Of a DNA stretch of 17,672 nt, positions 1 through 5,566 are shown in pieces (the first letter of the stretch is position 1; each line of letters begins with the position of its first letter). Position numbers and translations under genes: made by a program. Below the pieces are notes generated by a model. The model was given only the letters and a program-made list of their open reading frames with translations. It had not been told where the DNA came from and made no database searches. This DNA is from Candidatus Pacearchaeota archaeon (lineage in GTDB: Archaea > Nanobdellota > Nanobdellia > Pacearchaeales > GW2011-AR1). The DNA is taken from positions 1 to 17,672 of the forward strand of contig JAFCDM010000002.1 in assembly GCA_017609695.1 (NCBI GenBank), given 5' to 3'.

Positions 1-665
1 AATAACCTTTTGAAATTTTCTGTTCTTGATTTTAGGATTTCTTTTAAATCCTCTGGATTTGCATTTATTGTGTTGTTTAGTGTTTTAAACTTTTTTAAAA
101 GTTTTTTTGCTTTTGCAGGACCAATGTTTGGGAATGCTTCTAAAATATATTGTTTTTGTTCTTTTAATTTTTTTGGAATTCTTTGATGTAGTGTGGATTC
201 TATTGGTTTTTTTAATTGTTGTTTTGCTAAAATAATTAAATATTTTGTTGTATCTAAATAATTTTGTGTAAAAATTATTGGTATTTGATAATTAGTTAAT
301 ATTGAGATGATAAATCCCCTTATGGCATTAGGGTTTAATTTAGTGTCTGACTTGTATAATTCTTCTTCATCAATTCCCTCGATAATCAATAATTGTTTTT
401 TGTATTTTTGCATTTGTCTTAATTGTTGGACTATTCTTTTGTTTAGCATACTTGAGATGAAATCTCTAACTGTTTTTCTTTCAATTATTGTTTTTCCAAT
501 AAGATAATCTCCAATTTTTAAGGATTTAATTTCTAAGTTGATTTGGGTTGAGGATTTTAGTTCTGAAAGAATCAAAGAATTTTTTTCATGAATATCTGCA
601 ATTATTAAAGGATTTTTTTTAGATTTGGTTTTTCTTGTTTTTTTAAAGATGTTGTGGAAGACCAT
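1..665 (-). CDS. XPF/ERCC4-type structure-specific nuclease, the nuclease half of a split Hef (3' end outside window)
   Basis: Read from the reverse complement, an open frame starts with ATG at 665 and runs off the window edge for 221 codons. It has the ERCC4 nuclease signature: an acidic ADIHE block (D24, E27), then G52-D53 and E62-R63-K64 with D68, fitting GDx(n)ERKx3D, the metal-dependent active site of XPF, Mus81 and Hef. A helix-hairpin-helix segment with PNIGPAKAKKLL lies near residues 180-192. The family cuts branched DNA such as forks and flaps. The first 18 residues are a basic linker, like the region that joins helicase and nuclease in single-chain Hef. The start is 5 nt after the stop of the RelE-like gene at 671, so the nuclease is probably co-transcribed with that toxin-antitoxin pair. 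The residues are seen directly; the split-Hef role is inferred from the helicase gene upstream on the same strand. Confidence 0.93.
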   Translation of the reverse strand, partial: MVFHNIFKKTRKTKSKKNPLIIADIHEKNSLILSELKSSTQINLEIKSLKIGDYLIGKTIIERKTVRDFISSMLNKRIVQQLRQMQKYKKQLLIIEGIDEEELYKSDTKLNPNAIRGFIISILTNYQIPIIFTQNYLDTTKYLIILAKQQLKKPIESTLHQRIPKKLKEQKQYILEAFPNIGPAKAKKLLKKFKTLNNTINANPEDLKEILKSRTENFKRL

Positions 666-670
666 AGTAA

Positions 671-988
671 TTAGTAATGAAAAACTCTTTCATATTCTTT
701 GTGATTCATAAATCTTAGGATAATTCCAATAACCTCTATTTCGTTTCCAATAAGACTATAAAATAATCTCCAACTATTTGGAAGATTATATTTGTAAAGA
801 TTGCTAATTTTGAATTGTTTGATCCATTCTTTGGGAATTAGCTTTTTGGGAATTTTGATTCCGCAAACAGGGTCCTCCTGGATATTCCTAAAAGCATTTG
901 CAATATGTTCATAAAATGCATGGTCTTTTGACTTTAATTTTTCTAAGTCTTTTTTTATTTTTTCATCTGCATATCTTAGAATTGTCAT
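671..988 (-). CDS. RelE/ParE-superfamily toxin-like protein
   Basis: A 105-aa protein with the RelE-fold pattern. A helical N-terminal half (KIKKDLEKL, EHIANAFRNIQEDP) is followed by beta strands with NSWRLFYSL and IEVIGIILRF, and it ends in the C-terminal motif NHKEYERVF, where RelE-family mRNA interferases often carry their functional His/Lys/Tyr residues. It begins 1 nt after the stop of the 96-aa winged-helix gene, the usual antitoxin-toxin coupling. The nuclease gene follows after 5 nt. Its likely role is a ribosome-dependent mRNase toxin neutralised by its partner. Family placement is by pattern only; activity is inferred. Confidence 0.75.
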   Translation of the reverse strand: MTILRYADEKIKKDLEKLKSKDHAFYEHIANAFRNIQEDPVCGIKIPKKLIPKEWIKQFKISNLYKYNLPNSWRLFYSLIGNEIEVIGIILRFMNHKEYERVFHY

Positions 989-989
989 A

Positions 990-1280
990 TTAAATTTTTA
1001 TATCTAATTTTTTATTTTTTAGATATTTTTCAACAAGAGAGGGATTCCATATCCAGGTTATTGTTCCATCTTTGTTTATTACAATTTTATGCAGATTTTC
1101 AAGATAGTAAAGAATTATTTTGAATGTTCTCCACATCATTTTCTTTGGTAATTTTTTGAACATTTCTGTTTGTGTGTATTTCCCACTATTTTTTTCAAGG
1201 AAGTCTTCTACCATTAAGACTGTGTTTAATCTTGGAGCACTTGCTTCAAATATCTGTTTATTTTTTGTTTTTAATATCAT
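990..1280 (-). CDS. Winged-helix DNA-binding protein, probable antitoxin and autorepressor of the RelE-like pair
   Basis: A 96-aa protein. Residues of about 20-80 read as a winged helix-turn-helix: helices around NTVLMVEDFLEK, YTQTEMFKKLP and FKIILYYLENLHKI, followed by a wing strand pair KDGTITWIW. The ATG at 1280 abuts a perfect 20-bp palindrome (1281-1300), with a TATA-like element beyond it at 1303-1313, so the mRNA is probably leaderless and the protein is well placed to repress its own promoter. It is followed by the RelE-like toxin gene at 1-nt spacing. The antitoxin role is inferred from order, size and the operator; the sequence itself is not a classic RelB. Confidence 0.7.
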   Translation of the reverse strand: MILKTKNKQIFEASAPRLNTVLMVEDFLEKNSGKYTQTEMFKKLPKKMMWRTFKIILYYLENLHKIVINKDGTITWIWNPSLVEKYLKNKKLDIKI

Positions 1281-1300
1281 AATGTATTAATTAATACATT
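1281..1300. promoter_or_regulatory. Perfect 20-bp palindrome, probable operator of the RelE-type module
   Basis: AATGTATTAA followed directly by TTAATACATT is a perfect inverted repeat with no spacer. It touches the start codon of the winged-helix gene (ATG, 1280-1278, minus strand). It covers the expected transcription start and lies just downstream of a TATA-like CTTAAAAAG (minus strand, about 1304-1312). This is the position expected for an autoregulatory operator. Confidence 0.7.
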
Positions 1301-1302
1301 GG

Positions 1303-1313
1303 ACTTTTTAAGG
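1303..1313 (-). promoter_or_regulatory. TATA-like element for the winged-helix/RelE operon
   Basis: On the minus strand, CCTTAAAAAGT is centred about 28 nt before the ATG at 1280. That is the TATA-to-start distance seen at other genes of this window and implies a leaderless or nearly leaderless transcript. Confidence 0.5.
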
Positions 1314-1320
1314 TTTTTGG

Positions 1321-1560
1321 TTATATTTTATTTTGTTTGTAAGTTTTATATTTTCTTTTCATTTCAGGATAATGCTCACATCTAAGATATTTACAAAAAT
1401 GTAAGTGGTGTAATATATTTAATCTTGACATATGGTAGTGGCAATTTTCATCTGTTACTGGTTTAGTAAATGGTGGTTTGTGTGGAAGACGATGTGGTGG
1501 GCATGTTTTTGTTCTACTAATTGTTACTTTATCCTTTTGGTTCATAAATCTTAGTTTCAT
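1321..1560 (-). CDS. Small His/Cys-rich protein, possibly metal-binding (unrecognised)
   Basis: A 79-aa basic protein. The ATG at 1560 is preferred to the upstream ATG at 1782, which would run antisense through vapB. The middle and C-terminal parts are dense in potential metal ligands (CPPHRLPH, ENCHYHMS, HHLHFCKYLRCEHY), suggesting a zinc- or iron-binding knuckle. The last residues are Lys/Tyr-rich. Its start codon immediately follows a fossil copy of the final codons and stop of the helicase gene: TTTTAA, then A, then ATG. It therefore appears to have been the gene directly downstream of the helicase before vapBC was inserted. No family is recognised; function unknown. Confidence 0.6.
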   Translation of the reverse strand: MKLRFMNQKDKVTISRTKTCPPHRLPHKPPFTKPVTDENCHYHMSRLNILHHLHFCKYLRCEHYPEMKRKYKTYKQNKI

Positions 1561-1579
1561 TTTAAAATAAAGTCTTTTG
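1559..1579. repeat. Copy 1 of a 21-bp perfect direct repeat flanking vapBC
   Basis: Identical, base for base, to 2246-2266 in the same orientation; it reads ATTTTAAAAT AAAGTCTTTT G when split in tens. On the minus strand this copy contains what were the last five codons of the helicase (Gln-Lys-Thr-Leu-Phe) and its TAA, and ends with the AT of the ATG at 1560. Confidence 0.85.
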
Positions 1580-1617
1580 AGGTTTTTAGATTTATCTTGA
1601 TTTAAAATAATAAAAAA

Positions 1618-1627
1618 CTTTATATAC
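1618..1627 (+). promoter_or_regulatory. TATA box of vapBC
   Basis: CTTTATATAC lies about 28 nt upstream of the vapB ATG at 1651, implying a leaderless mRNA. It overlaps a symmetrical TATATA-CCC-TATATA (1621-1635) that could serve as an operator for the VapB-VapC complex; the operator part is inferred. Confidence 0.6.
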
Positions 1628-1650
1628 CCTATATAATTATTAATTATACA

Positions 1651-1875
1651 ATGGTTATCCAAACAAAAACTAAGATTAGGGAATGGGGGAATTCCTTTGG
1701 GATTGTTATTCCTAAGGAAATTATTATAAAGGAAGGACTTAAAGCAAATGAGCAAGTAATTGTTAGTATAAATCGGAAACAAACTTTAGAAGATTTTTTT
1801 GGAAAAGGGAAAGGAAAGATTAATGATATTCAAAAAGTAAAAGATGAGGCGAGAAAATTATGGAAAATGAATTAG
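1651..1875 (+). CDS. vapB: AbrB/SpoVT-type antitoxin (VapB-like)
   Basis: A 74-aa protein. Its first 45 residues match the swapped-hairpin AbrB DNA-binding domain: TKIREWGNSFGIVIPKEII, then GLKANEQVIVSI. The C-terminal third is charged and helical (VKDEARKLWK) and would wrap the toxin. The start is set by the TATA box 28 nt upstream. The gene overlaps the following PIN-domain toxin by 16 nt, a normal antitoxin-toxin arrangement. It runs opposite to the flanking genes and lies inside a segment bounded by a 21-bp direct repeat. Confidence 0.88.
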   Translation: MVIQTKTKIREWGNSFGIVIPKEIIIKEGLKANEQVIVSINRKQTLEDFFGKGKGKINDIQKVKDEARKLWKMN

Positions 1876-2240
1876 TTTTTTTCTTTGATAGTTATGCTTT
1901 AATTGAAATATATGAAAAAAATTTTAATTATAAAAAATATTCCAAAGTAAAAGTTATTACAACCTATTTCCAAGTATATGAAACCTATTATAGTTTGATT
2001 AGGAATGGATATTCTGATGAAGAAATTAAATCTTTTTTTGATTTTTTGCAAAATTTTTGTATTGACTTAAATTTTTGCTGGATTCCTAAATCTGTTGAAT
2101 TTAGAAGAAAATATAATAAAAGAGATTTATCTTATGCTGATTGTTTAGGTTATATTATCGCAAAGGAGTTGGGGATTAAATTTTTAACCGGTGATAAAGA
2201 ATTTGAAAGTTTACTTAATGTTGAATTTGTAAGGAAGTGA
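1860..2240 (+). CDS. vapC: PIN-domain ribonuclease toxin (VapC-like)
   Basis: A 126-aa protein with the four acidic positions of a PIN nuclease: D10 in FFFDSYALIE, E41 in VYETYYSL, D94 in LSYADCLGYIIAKE and D112 in FLTGDKEFE. This family cleaves RNA with Mg2+ or Mn2+ and is held inactive by the AbrB-type partner encoded just upstream. All catalytic positions are present, so the toxin looks intact. The gene ends 8 nt before the stop of the convergently transcribed helicase gene. The target RNA cannot be read from the sequence. Confidence 0.9.
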   Translation: MENELVFFFDSYALIEIYEKNFNYKKYSKVKVITTYFQVYETYYSLIRNGYSDEEIKSFFDFLQNFCIDLNFCWIPKSVEFRRKYNKRDLSYADCLGYIIAKELGIKFLTGDKEFESLLNVEFVRK

Positions 2241-2245
2241 GCAGA

Positions 2246-2266
2246 ATTTTAAAATAAAGTCTTTTG
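2246..2266. repeat. Copy 2 of the 21-bp direct repeat flanking vapBC
   Basis: A perfect match to 1559-1579 at a distance of 687 bp. This copy is the genuine 3' end of the helicase gene on the minus strand (Gln-Lys-Thr-Leu-Phe-stop). The similarity stops abruptly on both sides. Confidence 0.85.
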
Positions 2267-2908
2267 TTCTTTTTTAAGTTTGCCAAAGACACTTGGCGGT
2301 TTCTTTCGCTCAATTTTCCCTTGAGATAGTGGTTTTCCGGCATCTAAATCTTTTTTTATGTTTGCAATTGCTTTATACATTCTTTTTTCTTTTGCCATTG
2401 AGGCATAATAAAATATTTCATCTAAGGTTTCTTTTGTTAGTAAAATTATTAATTTTCCTTTCATTAACCTTGCGGTTCTTCCAGCTCTTTGTATTTTTCT
2501 TATTGCTGAAGGAATTGGTTCATAAAAGATTACTGATGAAACTTCTGGGATATCTAATCCTTCTTCACCTATTGAAGTTGCTGCAATTACATTTATTTCT
2601 CCTTGTCTGAATTGATTCATTATTTCTTGTTGTTCTTTTTGATTTAATCCACTTACTTCTCCTTTATCACTTGTTTTTTTTGTTTGTCCAACAAAAACTT
2701 CTGCATTAATTTTTGGAATTTGATTAAGCTCTTTACATATTTTTATTACAGTGTCTCTGTATTGTGAAAAAACAATTGTTTTGTTTTTTGGATTATCTTT
2801 AATAGAATCTTCAATAAATGTATGCTTGATTAAACTCTTTGTTTTTTGCAATTTGTTTTGCAGCTTTTGATTGATTATTTGCAGCTTGTTTGAACAAAGA
2901 TTTGACAT
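2249..2908 (-). CDS. hef: Hef-type helicase, C-terminal RecA domain (frame-disrupted from the N-terminal part)
   Basis: The open frame carries helicase motif IV (IVFSQYRDT), a charged insert, motif V (ATSIGEEGLDIPEV) and motif VI (IQRAGRTARLMKG), the second RecA domain of Hef/FANCM-family fork helicases. It lies in the +1 frame relative to the upstream gene and overlaps it. The first roughly 33 residues, from ATG at 2908 (Gln/Asn/Lys-rich), are the other-frame reading of the upstream gene's end and are probably not native. The C-terminus is basic and ends in EQKTLF, resembling the start of a PCNA-interacting motif. The two parts may be made as separate chains by re-initiation, or the gene may be broken. 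Confidence 0.85.
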   Translation of the reverse strand: MSNLCSNKLQIINQKLQNKLQKTKSLIKHTFIEDSIKDNPKNKTIVFSQYRDTVIKICKELNQIPKINAEVFVGQTKKTSDKGEVSGLNQKEQQEIMNQFRQGEINVIAATSIGEEGLDIPEVSSVIFYEPIPSAIRKIQRAGRTARLMKGKLIILLTKETLDEIFYYASMAKEKRMYKAIANIKKDLDAGKPLSQGKIERKKPPSVFGKLKKEQKTLF

Positions 2909-3809
2909 ATTCTTGAGAGGTATGGAGGGTTTGGGTTTCTAAAAGTTCTATTAAATGTGCAAGTTTAATTGCTTGAGCACAGGCTGTTGCTCCAGCAAAA
3001 TAATTGAAGTTTTTTTTCCCAGAGCGTATAGATATCATTATATTTCCTTGAGTTTCTAATAAAGAGATTTTATTTGCAGGCCTGAATAAAAGTTTTCTGT
3101 TTTTTAGTTCCTGAACTTTTCTTGAATATAATATTTTTATTATTTTAGTTATTTCTTTAAATTTTTCTGGGAATTCAAGTTTGATTACTTTAAATTCTAA
3201 TTCTTGCAGGTATTCTTTTACATCTTCACTATCTCTGGTTCTTAATTCTATTGTTTCTATACTTAAATTTTGAGAAATTTGTTCTATTGTTTTTCTATCT
3301 GTTCCAGGAGATGCAGTAAGCCCAAGAATTTTAGGATTTTTAGATTGGTTTTTATAAATTTCTGCAACATAAGTATATGCATAGTTTTTAAGACAACGAT
3401 GACATTCGTCTTCTATTAATAAGCTAACTTCTGATAAATCATAAAGATTATTTTTTAAATCATTTGAAATACATTGTGGTGTAGAAAAAATTATATCTGA
3501 GTTCTGCCATAATTCTTTTCTTTTCTTTGCATTTATTTTTCCTGTAAACAGGATTAATTGTGCAAATAATTCTGGGAGATGTTTTTTAAAGTAAGTGAGA
3601 TGTTGCTCTGCTAATGGGCGGGTTGGTGCTAGAAATAAACATTTTGAGCCAGGAATTACTTTTTGTCTGTTAATTGTTAACATTAATCCAATAAGAGTTT
3701 TTCCAATTCCAGTTGGGAGGACTACAAGGCAATTTTTGTCTTTACAAGTTTCATAAATTTCTTGCTGATATTTTCTTGGTTTTATTGTTGTTAAGACTTT
3801 ATGAGGCAT
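2811..3809 (-). CDS. hef: Hef-type helicase, N-terminal RecA domain and helical insertion
   Basis: A 332-aa frame starting at ATG 3809. Visible motifs are a Q-like RKYQQEIYE (12-20), motif I PTGIGKT (32-38), motif Ia APTRPLAEQH (61-70), motif II D134-E135-C136-H137 and motif III GLTASPG. A long helical region follows, matching the branched-DNA-binding insertion of Hef/FANCM-type SF2 helicases, which unwind and remodel stalled forks. The frame meets TGA at 2813-2811, between the two RecA domains, and the rest of the helicase continues in another frame. A TATA-like ATATTAATAAAAA (minus strand, 3831-3843) is 28 nt from the ATG, supporting this start and a leaderless mRNA. Confidence 0.9.
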   Translation of the reverse strand: MPHKVLTTIKPRKYQQEIYETCKDKNCLVVLPTGIGKTLIGLMLTINRQKVIPGSKCLFLAPTRPLAEQHLTYFKKHLPELFAQLILFTGKINAKKRKELWQNSDIIFSTPQCISNDLKNNLYDLSEVSLLIEDECHRCLKNYAYTYVAEIYKNQSKNPKILGLTASPGTDRKTIEQISQNLSIETIELRTRDSEDVKEYLQELEFKVIKLEFPEKFKEITKIIKILYSRKVQELKNRKLLFRPANKISLLETQGNIMISIRSGKKNFNYFAGATACAQAIKLAHLIELLETQTLHTSQEYVKSLFKQAANNQSKAAKQIAKNKEFNQAYIY

Positions 3810-3830
3810 TATCTTTGTAATTATCTTAGG

Positions 3831-3843
3831 TTTTTATTAATAT
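3831..3843 (-). promoter_or_regulatory. TATA-like element of the helicase gene
   Basis: ATATTAATAAAAA on the minus strand, centred about 28 nt from the helicase ATG at 3809. It lies in the 69-nt gap after the preceding membrane-protein gene. Confidence 0.5.
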
Positions 3844-3878
3844 CTGTTTGGTTGGATAGAATTTTTTTAATTATATTT

Positions 3879-4514
3879 TTAAATTAAACTTGAAATACTT
3901 ATAATTGCTAAAGAAACTAAATAAATTATTGCAAGGATTACCCAAGTAAATAAATTTCCAAAAAATATTTTTGTTCCGTCAAGATTGCTTATTGGGAGAA
4001 GATTCCAAATTCCATAATATATTGAATATTTTGCTAATTCTGGTTGTTTTATTATTATTGCAATTATTGTTAATAATAGTAATGCCCAAAATCCCCAAGC
4101 AGCAGTAAATGCTAAATCTGATTCATTTATTTCTGAATAACGATGTCGCCCCCTTTTTTTTAAGACTCTTCTTTTATGGAGATTTTCTGCATCAAATTGA
4201 AGTAAGGTAAAGATTTTTATTATCCCTAAGGATAAGATAGATATAAAAAAAGGGAGGATTAGTCCGATTGGAAAAAGTTTTTTAAGTTTTGTACGTTCGT
4301 AAATTCCATATCTTTGAAATTTCCAGATTTTGTGCTCTATTTTTATATTATAGCGAGCTGAAGCTATTTTTTTGCTTAAAACATTTGTTAAAATAATTGT
4401 TGCAGAGATTAAAAATACATATGGGGAAGAAATAGATAATTTTGGTAAACTGATTATAAAACCCATTATTAATATTGCAATGATTATCCAAACAATTTCT
4501 TTTTTAGTAAGCAT
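3879..4514 (-). CDS. Site-2-protease-like membrane protein lacking the HExxH site
   Basis: A 211-aa protein with about five hydrophobic helices. The motif NLLPISNLDG near the C-terminal third matches the NPxPxxxLDG motif of M50/site-2 intramembrane proteases, where Asp binds zinc. In active members the second helix begins HExxH; here the equivalent place reads TNVLSKKIASARYNI, so Thr, Asn and Ser stand where His, Glu and His would be, while the following A-R-x-x-I pattern is kept. It is therefore probably a non-catalytic rhomboid/iRhom-like counterpart of S2P that binds rather than cuts a membrane partner; this role is inferred. A cytosolic basic loop (RRVLKKRGRHR) lies between helices. Its own TATA box is 26 nt upstream of the ATG. 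Confidence 0.75.
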   Translation of the reverse strand: MLTKKEIVWIIIAILIMGFIISLPKLSISSPYVFLISATIILTNVLSKKIASARYNIKIEHKIWKFQRYGIYERTKLKKLFPIGLILPFFISILSLGIIKIFTLLQFDAENLHKRRVLKKRGRHRYSEINESDLAFTAAWGFWALLLLTIIAIIIKQPELAKYSIYYGIWNLLPISNLDGTKIFFGNLFTWVILAIIYLVSLAIISISSLI

Positions 4515-4530
4515 GTTTTAATGAAAAGAT

Positions 4531-4544
4531 TTATTTATATAAAG
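4531..4544 (-). promoter_or_regulatory. TATA box of the S2P-like gene
   Basis: CTTTATATAAATAA on the minus strand is centred about 24-26 nt from the ATG at 4514, a strong leaderless-type archaeal promoter. It is divergent from the PRC-barrel promoter. Confidence 0.65.
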
Positions 4545-4600
4545 TTTTGTTTTTGGTTTAATCTTTTGTTTTACTTGTTAATATGTTCAATCTCTAATAA

Positions 4601-4623
4601 TACTATTCTGTTACAGAAAAGTA
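4601..4623. promoter_or_regulatory. 23-bp imperfect dyad upstream of the PRC-barrel operon
   Basis: The arms TACTATTCTGT and ACAGAAAAGTA are separated by one base; 10 of 11 arm positions pair. The dyad ends where the TATA element GTATTTAAATG begins, so a bound protein would sit over the TFB-recognition element. This is a good operator or activator-site candidate. Confidence 0.55.
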
Positions 4624-4631
4624 TTTAAATG
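4621..4631 (+). promoter_or_regulatory. TATA box of the PRC-barrel operon
   Basis: GTATTTAAATG is centred 25 nt before ATG 4651, favouring that ATG over the upstream in-frame TTG at 4642. Confidence 0.65.
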
Positions 4632-4650
4632 AAATTAGAGTTTGATAGAT

Positions 4651-4980
4651 ATGTTGAAGATAAAAAAGCTAACAGATGTGATAGGCAAAAGAGTTTATAC
4701 TGATACTGGAGATTATTTTGGTGAAGTTGAAGAGTCTAATTTGATTGAAAATAAAGTGGATGGTTGGAGGATAAAGATTGCAGGTCCTATGATGAGTTTT
4801 TTAGGTGGGGCTAAGGGGGTTATAATCCCGCATCAATTTGTTAAAGCTATTGGAGAAATTGTTATTGTAAGTAGGGCGAGTTTGCCCTTGGATGAAGGTA
4901 ATGAAACTGTTGAGCAGACAGTTGATTTGTCTGAAGGCATTGAAAGTCAAGAGGAGATTCAATCTTCTCCGGTCATGTAA
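4651..4980 (+). CDS. PRC-barrel domain protein
   Basis: A 109-aa protein when started at ATG 4651; an in-frame TTG at 4642 is less likely because of the TATA spacing. Residues of about 1-75 have the PRC-barrel pattern: LTDVIGKRVYTDTGDYFGEV, then strand-rich WRIKIAG and VIIPHQFVKAIGEIVIV. The remaining 30 residues are an acidic, disordered-looking tail. PRC-barrels are small beta-barrel adaptor domains found in RNA-processing, division and photosynthetic proteins; archaeal stand-alone versions have been tied to cell division. No single function can be read here. It heads the operon of paralogous membrane proteins. Confidence 0.8.
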   Translation: MLKIKKLTDVIGKRVYTDTGDYFGEVEESNLIENKVDGWRIKIAGPMMSFLGGAKGVIIPHQFVKAIGEIVIVSRASLPLDEGNETVEQTVDLSEGIESQEEIQSSPVM

Positions 4981-4999
4981 AAAGAGGTTAAATAAGTAA

Positions 5000-5494
5000 A
5001 TGGTAGAACCAATATTTGTATCTGGATTTTTCTTAGATTATATCCTTCCTTTTGTGTTAGTTTTTACTTTAATTTTTGCAATATTATCTAAGACTAAATT
5101 ATTAGGGGAAGATAAAAAACAAATCAATGCAATTATTGGGTTAGTTGTTGGACTTATTTTAATTGCATTTCCATTTGCAAGAAATATTATTGTTCAATTA
5201 ATGCCGTTTTTAGCTGTTTCAGCAGTAGTCTTGTTGGTTTTTATGCTATTATATGGATTTGTTTTTGGAAAATCAGAAGATGTATTAAATAAGGGTGTGA
5301 AAATAACCTTAGCAATCATCTTTAGTTTAGGTTTAATTACAGTTCTTTTATTTGCTACAGGGTGGTGGGATCTGGTTTATAATTTTGTTTTTGGGAGGCA
5401 AGGTTCAAGTCAAATTTGGATTAATGTTTTGTTAATTGTGGTTCTTGCAGGCGCTGTTATAGCAGTTATTAAAGGTGAAAAACCTAAAGAGTGA
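5000..5494 (+). CDS. Five-helix membrane protein, paralogue 1
   Basis: A 164-aa protein with hydrophobic segments at about residues 9-29, 42-60, 67-90, 99-120 and 143-158 and a basic C-terminus. It shares the signature ILPF-L-F-LIFAILSKTKLLGE with the proteins at 5567 and 6568: a first helix ending in a short loop (L-x-K-x-K-x-LGE) and then a second helix. GAGGT at 4984-4988, 11 nt before the ATG, is a Shine-Dalgarno match, fitting its position as an internal gene 19 nt after the PRC-barrel stop. The family is unrecognised. The helix arrangement suggests a membrane scaffold or holin-like protein, but nothing specific can be claimed. Confidence 0.82.
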   Translation: MVEPIFVSGFFLDYILPFVLVFTLIFAILSKTKLLGEDKKQINAIIGLVVGLILIAFPFARNIIVQLMPFLAVSAVVLLVFMLLYGFVFGKSEDVLNKGVKITLAIIFSLGLITVLLFATGWWDLVYNFVFGRQGSSQIWINVLLIVVLAGAVIAVIKGEKPKE

Positions 5495-5516
5495 TTTTTA
5501 TTGGAAATTATAGAAA

Positions 5517-5530
5517 CCTATTTAAATACA
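5517..5530 (+). promoter_or_regulatory. TATA-like element before paralogue 2
   Basis: CCTATTTAAATACA lies 40-45 nt before ATG 5567, so a leader of roughly 15-20 nt is expected, unlike the leaderless genes nearby. Confidence 0.45.
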
Positions 5531-5566
5531 TTTAACTAAAAGAAATTATAAAAGAGTTGAAATAAA

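Noticed and set aside
307..507. 66-aa plus-strand frame
   Set aside because: It is antisense to the well-supported XPF nuclease and has no family features.
671..1320. Search by eye for a third flanking direct repeat around the winged-helix/RelE pair
   Set aside because: No repeat comparable to the 21- or 39-bp pairs was found at its ends.
1561..1782. Upstream extension of the His/Cys-rich protein to ATG 1782
   Set aside because: It would run antisense through vapB and across the vapBC promoter and repeat; ATG 1560 fits the reconstructed operon junction.
2293..2610. 105-aa plus-strand frame rich in Leu/Phe
   Set aside because: Antisense shadow of the helicase C-terminal domain; the Leu/Phe richness comes from A-rich codons on the opposite strand.
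2841..2847. A-AAA-AAC slippery heptamer in frame in the helicase gene (minus strand), suggesting programmed -1 frameshifting
   Set aside because: A -1 shift there meets TAA within a few codons, and the downstream helicase domain is in the +1 frame, so the heptamer cannot join the two parts.
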